Assembly: GCF_002844275.1 (NCBI RefSeq)
Contig: NZ_NXGX01000003.1
Span: 353,549-417,548, forward strand
Direction: 5' to 3'
Source: Thalassospira lohafexi
GTDB taxonomy: Bacteria; Pseudomonadota; Alphaproteobacteria; Rhodospirillales; Thalassospiraceae
Length of the DNA: 64,000 nt
Shown: piece after piece, positions 52,137-59,424 of the stretch
How positions within the stretch are numbered: the first letter of the stretch is position 1
Layout: the number at the start of each line of letters is the position of its first letter
Translations under genes and position numbers: made by a program
The notes under the pieces: generated by a model
The model's database searches: none
Told to the model about the DNA's origin: nothing
What the model saw: only the letters and a program-made list of their open reading frames with translations

Positions 52137-53294
52137 ATGACCCAAAGCTTTGCCGCCACGGCCCAGAATGACAGCAATTCAATCCCGGCCACCGATCTGG
52201 TGACAGTATCGCGTGCGGTTGCGGATTTACGCCGCGGTGAAATTGTTCTGGTTCAGGGCCATTTGGACGGTGCGGTCCATAGCGTTGCGGTGATTGCCGC
52301 CGAGCCCTTGTCGCAAGCCGGGTTTGAGCGCCTGTGTGACATCACCCACACCACCGAAAGCCCGGCAATTATTTTGCCGCGGGTACGTGCAAGATCCCTG
52401 GGCGGTGCGTGCGAACAAGACTCGTTTGTGGCCTTTGTCAGTAAAAGGCAGTCAGAGATTGATGCGGCCCGTTTGGGCGAAATCGCCAATCCATTGCTTG
52501 ATCTTGATCAGTTGCCTGCAGGCGACTGGCGTGCGGTGAGCATGGCTGAAACAGCGGCAATCCGGTTGGCGAAGCTTGCCCGGTTGTTGCCCGCTGTTGT
52601 TACGGTGCCAGTCGGGGCCGATCAGCTCGAAAACTTGGCCCGCGCGCAAAATTTACTCGTTTTGCAATCTGAAAGCATTAATGGCTACGAAGATGCATCG
52701 GCCGCGAGCCTCCGCGAAGTCAGTCAGGCCCGTGTGCCGCTTGAAGATGCGGAAAATGCCACGGTGATTGCCTTTCGCCCCGAAGATGGCGGTCAGGAAC
52801 ATCTGGCCATCGTGATTGATGAACCGGCCAAGGATCAGCCTGTTTTGATCCGGTTGCATTCAGAATGCTTTACCGGCGATTTGATCGGGTCGCTGCGCTG
52901 TGACTGCGGGCCGCAATTGCGCGGGGCGATTTCGGAAATTGCCAAAAGCGGGCAGGGTGGCATTATTTTGTATCTGCGTCAGGAAGGGCGCGGCATCGGG
53001 CTTGTCAATAAGCTGCGCGCCTATGCCCTTCAGGATCGCGGGTTTGATACGCTTGATGCCAACGAGGAACTTGGCTTTGATGCCGACGAACGGGTCTATC
53101 GCCCGGCGGCTGAAATGTTGCGCCAACTGGGTTTTGGTTCTGTCCGGTTGCTGACCAACAATCCGGAAAAGCTTAAAGGGCTTGAAGGTTGGGGCGTTAA
53201 GGTTGCCGAACGTGTGCCGCACAAATTCCCGTCCAACGGCCATAACGCGTTTTATCTGCAAACCAAGAAAGACCGCGCGGGTCACCTATTCTAG
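52137..53294 (+). CDS. ribA: GTP cyclohydrolase II with degenerate N-terminal RibB-like domain
   Basis: RibA opens GTP to start riboflavin synthesis. The C-terminal half (about residues 190-385) has RLHSECFTGDLIGSLRCDCGPQL (three zinc Cys), LYLRQEGRGIGLVNKLRAYALQ, RLLTNNPEKLKGLEGWG and the catalytic Asp/Arg region. The N-terminal half begins RAVADLRRGEIVLVQ like DHBP synthase, but I do not see the acidic DEDREN-type active site, so it is probably inactive. Such fusions are known in alphaproteobacteria. The length is 385 residues. Confidence 0.9.
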   Translation: MTQSFAATAQNDSNSIPATDLVTVSRAVADLRRGEIVLVQGHLDGAVHSVAVIAAEPLSQAGFERLCDITHTTESPAIILPRVRARSLGGACEQDSFVAFVSKRQSEIDAARLGEIANPLLDLDQLPAGDWRAVSMAETAAIRLAKLARLLPAVVTVPVGADQLENLARAQNLLVLQSESINGYEDASAASLREVSQARVPLEDAENATVIAFRPEDGGQEHLAIVIDEPAKDQPVLIRLHSECFTGDLIGSLRCDCGPQLRGAISEIAKSGQGGIILYLRQEGRGIGLVNKLRAYALQDRGFDTLDANEELGFDADERVYRPAAEMLRQLGFGSVRLLTNNPEKLKGLEGWGVKVAERVPHKFPSNGHNAFYLQTKKDRAGHLF

Positions 53295-53331
53295 GCAATC
53301 GGTGCAGAACGGCCTGCAAATAAAGGTTTCC

Positions 53332-53382
53332 CTGCGCTTCGATGCTCACGTACTTTAAGTACGCTGCGCTTCGGTGCTCGTG
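53332..53382. repeat. 32-bp-period direct repeat around a small palindrome
   Basis: CTGCGCTTCGATGCTCACG and CTGCGCTTCGGTGCTCGTG flank CGTACTTTAAGTACG. It lies after ribA. It may be a dispersed intergenic repeat. Confidence 0.55.
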
Positions 53383-53563
53383 AATCCTTCATTTTCGGCA
53401 CGTTCTACCCAGATTGGTCCTTTCGGGGCCTTACCCGGCAGAAGATTCCGACGGGCAGGTTTGTGTCGGGCGGTGCTTTGATAAATTCCTTTGAAATCAA
53501 TGTGTTGATCTATGCCAAAACTGGCACTCCTTTTGCAAAGTATGGGGCAAGAGGAGGACAAAC

Positions 53564-55144
53564 ATGTCGATTGGTGCAGATTGGCGGCAAAATTCGCCCG
53601 GCAGTGTTGCGGGCCTGACCAAGGATGTTGCGAACAACAAATTCGCAAATTCGGGTCCGGGTGAGCAGCTTGTTGATGGCGCGCAAGAAGGGCGCGACTT
53701 TTCCGAATATATGTTCGGCGAAGACGGGTTTGAGTTTTCCGATGTGCTCGACGTGATCAATCCGCTGCAACATATTCCCGGTGTCGGGATGCTGTATCGG
53801 TCACTCACCGGCGATGAGCTGGGCAATGGCGCCCGCGTTGTTGGCGGCGGTTTGTTTGGCGGTGTCTTCGGACTGGCGGGGGCGGCAATTGATGCCGTTG
53901 TTGACGCGGTCAGTGGTGAAGATACCGGCGCCCATGTGATGGCCTTCCTTGGAGACAGTTTTAATGGGGCGCCAACCGATGACGGCACAGCTGTTGTCGA
54001 TGCAGCGCCGTCTGGCGCGGATGCGCCCGATGCGGTGACGGCCCGTGCTGATACCATTGCAAATGCTTCCTTTGACGGGACATATCAGGGTGATCTTGTT
54101 CTGCCGTGGATGGCGGGACAGGCAAACCAAGGCCGACCTGCGGGAGTTGCTGCCACAGCAGCAGAACAATCGACGATCGTTCAGGCCGCGCCTGTGGGGG
54201 GTGTTGAATATGCCGCCCTTGATGCGGGGCCGCAAAATGCCGCTTCGACCATTTCCGGGCCAAAGGCATCTGATCTTAATACCCCATGGGCGCAAGCAAC
54301 ACCGGCTGCGACTATGGCCGAAAACGCACCCCAAAAATCAGCTCAAGCTTCTGCCTCAGCACAGGCCTCAGCGCAAAGCACGACTGCGCTTCAGGAGATG
54401 GCGCAGGCGGTGCAGAGTGATCCAGCCGAACTGGCCGTTGCCATGGCATCGGCTGGCGGCAATAGCCCGGTATCGAGCTTGACCCGGACAACAGCGGCGA
54501 CCCATTCGCCGCAGAATGGCAGCAACCCGATCCGCCCGGCATCCTTTAGCAGTGAAGGCGGCGATACGGTGTGGGCCCGGGCACAAAGCAGTGGCCGTGT
54601 TAGTCGGACCACCAACAGCTTTGCCCTGTCACCGGAAATGGTAGCCCACGAATCGCGTCAGGCGAAACAGGCCGCTGCCAATGTTGATGCCGTTGAGGAC
54701 ATGAGCGGGCAGCGCCCATCAACCGATCAAAACGCGCTCCGGGAAAATTCGGTAAGCCCGGCACAGGCGTTTGCTGATTTCAGGAATGGTGGAACGCCAT
54801 TGTCAGCAGCCGAAATGGCGGCAAAGTTTAACGCGGCCCTTGGCCGGGACTCGTCGCAAGCCATGGCCCAAACCCCGGCACAAGAAACTGTATCATCGGG
54901 CAACACGTCCGCCGCACAGGGTAAAATTTCCGGAAGCTTTAACCGCGATACCAGCAGCAACAGCGTTGCCCAACACGAAGAGACTGCGGCAACGCCCGTC
55001 GTGCATCCTTTGATGGAGCAAGCGACCAGCCATATCAACGGCGATGCGCCGGTGGGTGCCTGGTTTAGCCAAACCATGATGGATGGTCTGAAGAAATATC
55101 AGGACATGCAGCAGAACCGCCAAAACCCGGCAAACGCCATTTAA
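53564..55144 (+). CDS. unknown protein with DVINPLQHIPG glycine-zipper-like N-terminal region
   Basis: The 526-residue protein has two parts. Residues about 55-125 contain FSDVLDVINPLQHIPGVG, MLYRSLTGDELGNGAR and a Gly/Ala-rich VVGGGLFGGVFGLAGAAIDAVVDAVSG, reminiscent of a conserved alphaproteobacterial segment of unknown role. The rest is Ala/Ser/Gln-rich, low complexity (SAQASASAQASAQST) and probably disordered, ending in a short helix (WFSQTMMDGLKKYQDMQQN). No signal peptide is visible. AAGAGGAGG precedes the ATG. A membrane-inserting or scaffold protein is possible; function is unknown. Confidence 0.65.
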   Translation: MSIGADWRQNSPGSVAGLTKDVANNKFANSGPGEQLVDGAQEGRDFSEYMFGEDGFEFSDVLDVINPLQHIPGVGMLYRSLTGDELGNGARVVGGGLFGGVFGLAGAAIDAVVDAVSGEDTGAHVMAFLGDSFNGAPTDDGTAVVDAAPSGADAPDAVTARADTIANASFDGTYQGDLVLPWMAGQANQGRPAGVAATAAEQSTIVQAAPVGGVEYAALDAGPQNAASTISGPKASDLNTPWAQATPAATMAENAPQKSAQASASAQASAQSTTALQEMAQAVQSDPAELAVAMASAGGNSPVSSLTRTTAATHSPQNGSNPIRPASFSSEGGDTVWARAQSSGRVSRTTNSFALSPEMVAHESRQAKQAAANVDAVEDMSGQRPSTDQNALRENSVSPAQAFADFRNGGTPLSAAEMAAKFNAALGRDSSQAMAQTPAQETVSSGNTSAAQGKISGSFNRDTSSNSVAQHEETAATPVVHPLMEQATSHINGDAPVGAWFSQTMMDGLKKYQDMQQNRQNPANAI

Positions 55145-55213
55145 TCGACGCCTGCGATATATCGTTTCTGGCTTGAAGCTTGTCTAATCTTGATCGCCGT
55201 GGATAATCCAGCG

Positions 55214-56035
55214 ATGTCCATCATTAAGCTTGCTGTCGCCCAGACACGTGTTTCTCGTGACATTTCCGAAAATGGTGTTGCAATACGGCGCGCCATGAAA
55301 AGTGCTGCGCATCAAGGCGCACGTGTGATTAATTTTTGCGAAGGTGCCTTGTCAGGGTACGCAAAAAGCCAGATTGACCGTCCAGATGACTGGGCGACTT
55401 TCGATTGGGAACAGCAAGAATCAGAACTTGCGGAAATTGCAAAACTGTCTGGCGAACTTGGCATTTTTGCCGTGGTCGGAGCGGCACATTGCCATACGGA
55501 TTCAGATTTACCGCACAACAGCCTTTATATTTTTGATGATAACGGTGCCCATTTGGCGCGGTACGATAAGCGGTTTCTGTCAAATACAGAACTTGATGGC
55601 TGGTATGTTTCAGGTACGAAGCCCGTAACATTCGACGTGGATGGCTATCGGTTTGGATGTGCCATCTGTATCGAATGTCAGTTTCCTGAGGTTTTCCGTG
55701 AATATGAACAAGTCGGCGCAGATGCTGTTCTGTTTTCGTCATATGGTCTTGGCGCGTTTTTCGACATTGCCCTGCAAGCACATGCTGGTTTCAATTGTAT
55801 GTGGATGAGTGTCGCGACCCCGATGCAAAGCGCCGATGCCGGTGCGGCGGGTATCATTGGTCCAGACGGCGGATGGATTACCCGATGTGTCGGGCCGAAT
55901 TCTGCGGACATGGATTTGGTTATCACGAGGCTGGATCGCGATGACCCTGTTTTCGATGTACCCTTGAACAAGGCCCGACCATGGCGTGCGAAAGCCAGAG
56001 TCGGGAAGATCTATAGAGATAACAGGGGTTTCTGA
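55214..56035 (+). CDS. carbon-nitrogen hydrolase (nitrilase superfamily)
   Basis: The 273-residue protein has the Glu-Lys-Cys triad of nitrilase-type amidases: Glu in VINFCEGALSGY (about residue 43), Lys in RYDKRFLSN (about 118) and Cys in CAICIECQFPEVFREYE (about 153). Members hydrolyse small amides or nitriles. Specificity is not clear. The ATG is preferred to an upstream TTG. Its base composition looks more AT-rich than neighbouring genes by eye, which could mean transfer. Confidence 0.85.
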   Translation: MSIIKLAVAQTRVSRDISENGVAIRRAMKSAAHQGARVINFCEGALSGYAKSQIDRPDDWATFDWEQQESELAEIAKLSGELGIFAVVGAAHCHTDSDLPHNSLYIFDDNGAHLARYDKRFLSNTELDGWYVSGTKPVTFDVDGYRFGCAICIECQFPEVFREYEQVGADAVLFSSYGLGAFFDIALQAHAGFNCMWMSVATPMQSADAGAAGIIGPDGGWITRCVGPNSADMDLVITRLDRDDPVFDVPLNKARPWRAKARVGKIYRDNRGF

Positions 56036-56087
56036 GATCGGATTGGACGCGGTGCCAGAATGTAGGTGGCTTAACTCCTCTGAAATG

Positions 56088-56136
56088 AAAAAAGCCCGTC
56101 TGTCATGCTTGAAAAGCTTGGACAAACGGGCTTTTG
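56088..56136. terminator. bidirectional terminator between nitrilase-like gene and trpS
   Basis: The 10-bp stem AAAAGCCCGT/ACGGGCTTTT with a 26-nt loop gives a T tail on both strands. Confidence 0.8.
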
Positions 56137-56156
56137 GTGTTTCAGGCCGAGGCTGT

Positions 56157-57173
56157 TTATGAATTCAGGAAGCCGACGGTTTCCTTGACGTCGCGCAGGA
56201 TCGGCTGGGCGATGGCGTTGGCGCGCTCCGCACCCTTGGCCAGAACCGCATCGATATAGGCGTTGTCGTTGTTCAGACGGGCCATTTCTTCGGTGATCGG
56301 GGCCAGTTTTGTTACCACCACGTCGGTCAGGGATTGTTTAAAGCCCGAGAACTGGGTGCCACCATGTTCTGCCAGAACCGCATCGACCGTGCTGTCGGTG
56401 AGGGCTGCAAAGATGGTGATCAGGTTCTTGGCTTCCGGGCGGTCTTCAAGACCGGCGGCCTCGCTTGGCAGGGGTTCCGGATCGGTTTTGGCCTTGCGGA
56501 TTTTTTTGGCCAGCGTGTCGGCATCATCGGTCATGTTGATGCGCGCCATTTCCGACGGATCGGATTTTGACATCTTTTTCGAGCCATCGCGCAGCGACAT
56601 CACCCGCGTTGCCGGACCCAGGATCAGGGGTTCTGGCTGCGGGAAGAAGCCTTCGACCTCGTAGTCATTGTTAAATTTCAACGCGATATCGCGCGCCAGT
56701 TCAAGATGCTGTTTCTGATCTTCGCCGACCGGAACATGGGTGGCTTTATAGGCCAGAATGTCAGCGGCCATCAGGCTGGGATAGGCATAAAGACCAAGAG
56801 ACGCGTTTTCGCGATGCTTGCCAGCCTTTTCCTTGAACTGGGTCATGCGGTTGAGCCAACCGATGCGTGCGACACAGTTAAAGATCCACGCCAGTTCGGC
56901 ATGGGCGGAGACCTGACTTTGATTGAACAGAACATGTTTTTCCGGGTCAATGCCCGAGGCGATCATGCTGGCCGCAAGTTCGCGGATGTTGGAACGCAGT
57001 TCTTTGGGGTCTTGCCAGACTGTGATGGCATGCATATCCACAACGCAGAAGATGCATTCGAAATCTTTTTGCAGAGCAACCCAGTTACGGATTGCGCCAA
57101 GATAGTTGCCAAGATGAAGGTTACCGGTGGGCTGAGCGCCCGAAAACACACGTTCCATGATGCTGTCGTCCAT
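56157..57173 (-). CDS. trpS: tryptophanyl-tRNA synthetase
   Basis: TrpRS charges tRNA-Trp. The 338-residue class I enzyme has the HIGH-like [12 protein letters not shown] (about residues 16-27), [28 protein letters not shown] and the KMSKS loop [11 protein letters not shown] (about 205). It ends with a helical domain. Two in-frame ATGs near the start are possible (57173 or 57158). It is downstream of murJ on the same strand; mutS-glnD-murJ-trpS is a conserved alphaproteobacterial order. Confidence 0.95.
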   Translation of the reverse strand: MDDSIMERVFSGAQPTGNLHLGNYLGAIRNWVALQKDFECIFCVVDMHAITVWQDPKELRSNIRELAASMIASGIDPEKHVLFNQSQVSAHAELAWIFNCVARIGWLNRMTQFKEKAGKHRENASLGLYAYPSLMAADILAYKATHVPVGEDQKQHLELARDIALKFNNDYEVEGFFPQPEPLILGPATRVMSLRDGSKKMSKSDPSEMARINMTDDADTLAKKIRKAKTDPEPLPSEAAGLEDRPEAKNLITIFAALTDSTVDAVLAEHGGTQFSGFKQSLTDVVVTKLAPITEEMARLNNDNAYIDAVLAKGAERANAIAQPILRDVKETVGFLNS

Positions 57174-57318
57174 TTCAATAAAAACAAAACCGGGTTTGCA
57201 AGCTCCGCCAGGTTGTGGACACCCGCCGGCGGACGAGCTGCAAACCAACGCGCGGAGTTAAGCCGCCTGACCCGATTTGGTCAAGCAGCTTGTCGGTAAA
57301 TGCGGGGTTTTAGGCCAA

Positions 57319-58878
57319 TTATTCCTGTGCGGTGGGTTTTCCGCGCTTCAAGGTTGCTTTGAGTTCCGAGAAGCTGGTCGCACCGAGCAGCTGTGCGCTT
57401 AGCGCGTACACTGCAATCCCGCCACAGACACAGGTGGCCATGATCAAGATGCGCGTGATTGAGGTGGCATCATTTTGCCAGAACATATCAATGGCAAACC
57501 AAAGGGCCGCCCCCATCAAGGCCGAGGTGATCAGAATGCGCGGGACGCGTTTAAGCAACCGGGCATCAAAGGTCAAATCGCCGCGTTTACGCAGCAAATA
57601 GCCCAGCAAAAATGCATTGACCCAGACCGAGGTCGATGTGGCCGCAGCAATGCCCAAATGTCCGAATTGCGGCATCAGAACAATGATCAGAACAATGTTG
57701 AGCACCATGGCAAAGATGCCAATGCGGATCGGGGTTTTGGTATCTTCGCGGGCGAAAAAGCCCGGTGCGAGGACTTTAACCAGAACCGATGCCGGCAGGC
57801 CAAAGGCAAAAATGGTCAGCGCCAGACCGGTCATCTGGGTTTCGCTTGCGCCAAAGGCACCGCGTTCAAACAGGACATTGATTACCGGAATGCCCATCAC
57901 GCCAAGGGCAACGGCCGCGGGCAGGGTCAGAAGCAGGGCGATTTCAATGCCGCGATTTTGGCTGTACATGGCAACTGCGGGATCGGTTCCCTGTAACTGG
58001 CGCGACAGGGTGGGCAACAAGGCCGTGCCAATCGCAATGCCAATCACGCCTAATGGCAGTTGCTGAACCCGGTCGGCGTAATACAGCCACGACACCGCGC
58101 CGTCAGAGACCAGAGAGGCCAGCATGGTATCGATCAAAAGGTTGATCTGATACACCCCGGCACCAATCATGCCCGGGATCATGCGTTTGCCGAGCAATTT
58201 GACCCGGTCATCAATTTTGGGTCGCTGCCATTTAATGGCAAATCCGGCACGTTTGCAGGCAATCACCAGAAAGATAAATTGTGCCACCCCGGCCAAGGCA
58301 ACGCCCCACGCCAACGCGTGGGCAGGGGTTTCGGTAATGGGTGCGAGACCCAGTAGCGCGCCAATCAGACAGATGTTCAGGATAATCGGGGCCGCAGCAG
58401 CAGCGGCGTAGCGGTGCAGGGTGTTGAGAACACCCGACATCAGTGCGACGGCGGAAATAAACGCCAGATACGGGAAGGTGATGCGCGACAGTTCGACGGC
58501 AAGCGCGAATTTTTCCGGGTCTTCGGCAAATCCGGGGGCAAAGACATACATCGCCCACGGCATGATGATTTCAATGATCGCGACCAGAAAACCGGTGATG
58601 AGCACCAGCATCGACATGGCGCGCGCGGCAAATTCACGTGCGACATCAAGTCCGCGTTTTTCGATGTCCCCGGCCAGAAGCGGAATGAAGGCGGCGGAAA
58701 ACGCGCCTTCGCCAAACAGGCGGCGAAACAGGTTGGGAAATTTAAACGCGACAAAAAACGCATCGGCAATGCCACCTGCGCCCAACATCCCGGCAATCAG
58801 GATATCACGACAGAACCCCAAAAGGCGCGAGATCAGGGTAAAGCCACTGACGGTGGCGATGGAGCGTACAAGCGACAT
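57319..58878 (-). CDS. murJ: lipid II flippase MurJ
   Basis: MurJ flips lipid II across the inner membrane for peptidoglycan synthesis. The 519-residue protein has about 14 hydrophobic helices. It begins MSLVRSIATVSGFTLISRLLGFCRDILIAGMLGAG, the MurJ signature with conserved Arg residues. GEGAFSAAFIPLLA, GAGVYQINLLIDTMLASLVSDGAVSWLYYADRVQQLPLGVIGIAIGTALLPTLS and FFAREDTKTP are also typical. The longer upstream frame is not conserved. trpS follows after about 145 bp. Confidence 0.94.
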   Translation of the reverse strand: MSLVRSIATVSGFTLISRLLGFCRDILIAGMLGAGGIADAFFVAFKFPNLFRRLFGEGAFSAAFIPLLAGDIEKRGLDVAREFAARAMSMLVLITGFLVAIIEIIMPWAMYVFAPGFAEDPEKFALAVELSRITFPYLAFISAVALMSGVLNTLHRYAAAAAAPIILNICLIGALLGLAPITETPAHALAWGVALAGVAQFIFLVIACKRAGFAIKWQRPKIDDRVKLLGKRMIPGMIGAGVYQINLLIDTMLASLVSDGAVSWLYYADRVQQLPLGVIGIAIGTALLPTLSRQLQGTDPAVAMYSQNRGIEIALLLTLPAAVALGVMGIPVINVLFERGAFGASETQMTGLALTIFAFGLPASVLVKVLAPGFFAREDTKTPIRIGIFAMVLNIVLIIVLMPQFGHLGIAAATSTSVWVNAFLLGYLLRKRGDLTFDARLLKRVPRILITSALMGAALWFAIDMFWQNDATSITRILIMATCVCGGIAVYALSAQLLGATSFSELKATLKRGKPTAQE

Positions 58879-59264
58879 TGCGTGTTTAATCCGTTTCAAG
58901 GAGCCGGTATCAGCTTGGTATCGGCATCGGGGAAATCTGACAGGGGAAGGTGAAGAAGTCGTAATCACGGCGGCCAACGGCACGAATCTTTGTCACAGAA
59001 ATATGAAATCTATTTGTATGATGATTCTTTTCCGCAACTGTGACAGCCGTCACAGAAAAATGCATTCAATAACGATAAGTTCCCTCTTGCTGAGATTCGT
59101 TGGGACGCGAGCCTCATTATTTGGATGGTCGGGGATTATAAGGGAATCCACCTTAACCTGCTGCACTCCGAGGAAAGCGATGTCGTGAATAACAGGTCAC
59201 GACGTCAGTTTTGGATTGCCCTTCCCCGTCCGTCTAAAATTCCAAAAGATACGCGCTTAAAAAT
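58879..59264. other. intergenic region upstream of murJ
   Basis: No gene is supported. A 7-bp inverted repeat GTCGTGA/TCACGAC lies at 59182-59203. The rest is probable promoter and leader sequence for murJ. Confidence 0.4.
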
Positions 59265-59355
59265 AGTCGGCTAGTTCGACTGGATTTGATCCTTTCTGGG
59301 GTGTCACCTTGCGTGGCACAGGAGTGGGGATCAAACCGGTCGAGCGGCGTTAGAC
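59265..59355. repeat. long imperfect hairpin between glnD and murJ
   Basis: Stem parts are 59276-59283 with 59336-59343, 59285-59292 with 59328-59335, and an inner GTGTCAC/GTGGCAC (59301-59307 with 59313-59319). A small internal loop and one bulged base interrupt it. AGTC/GACT may close the base. It could be a structured RNA or a dispersed element. Confidence 0.55.
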
Positions 59356-59356
59356 T

Positions 59357-59388
59357 GCGACCGTCAGGACAATGATCCTGACGGTCGC
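59357..59388. terminator. strong hairpin after glnD
   Basis: A perfect 13-bp stem GCGACCGTCAGGA/TCCTGACGGTCGC with a 6-nt loop lies 37 bp past the glnD stop. Neither strand has a T tract, so the terminator role is only probable. Confidence 0.5.
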
Positions 59389-59424
59389 CTTGATGCCCTG
59401 ACCCTGCATTTGGTGCGTGTGGTC

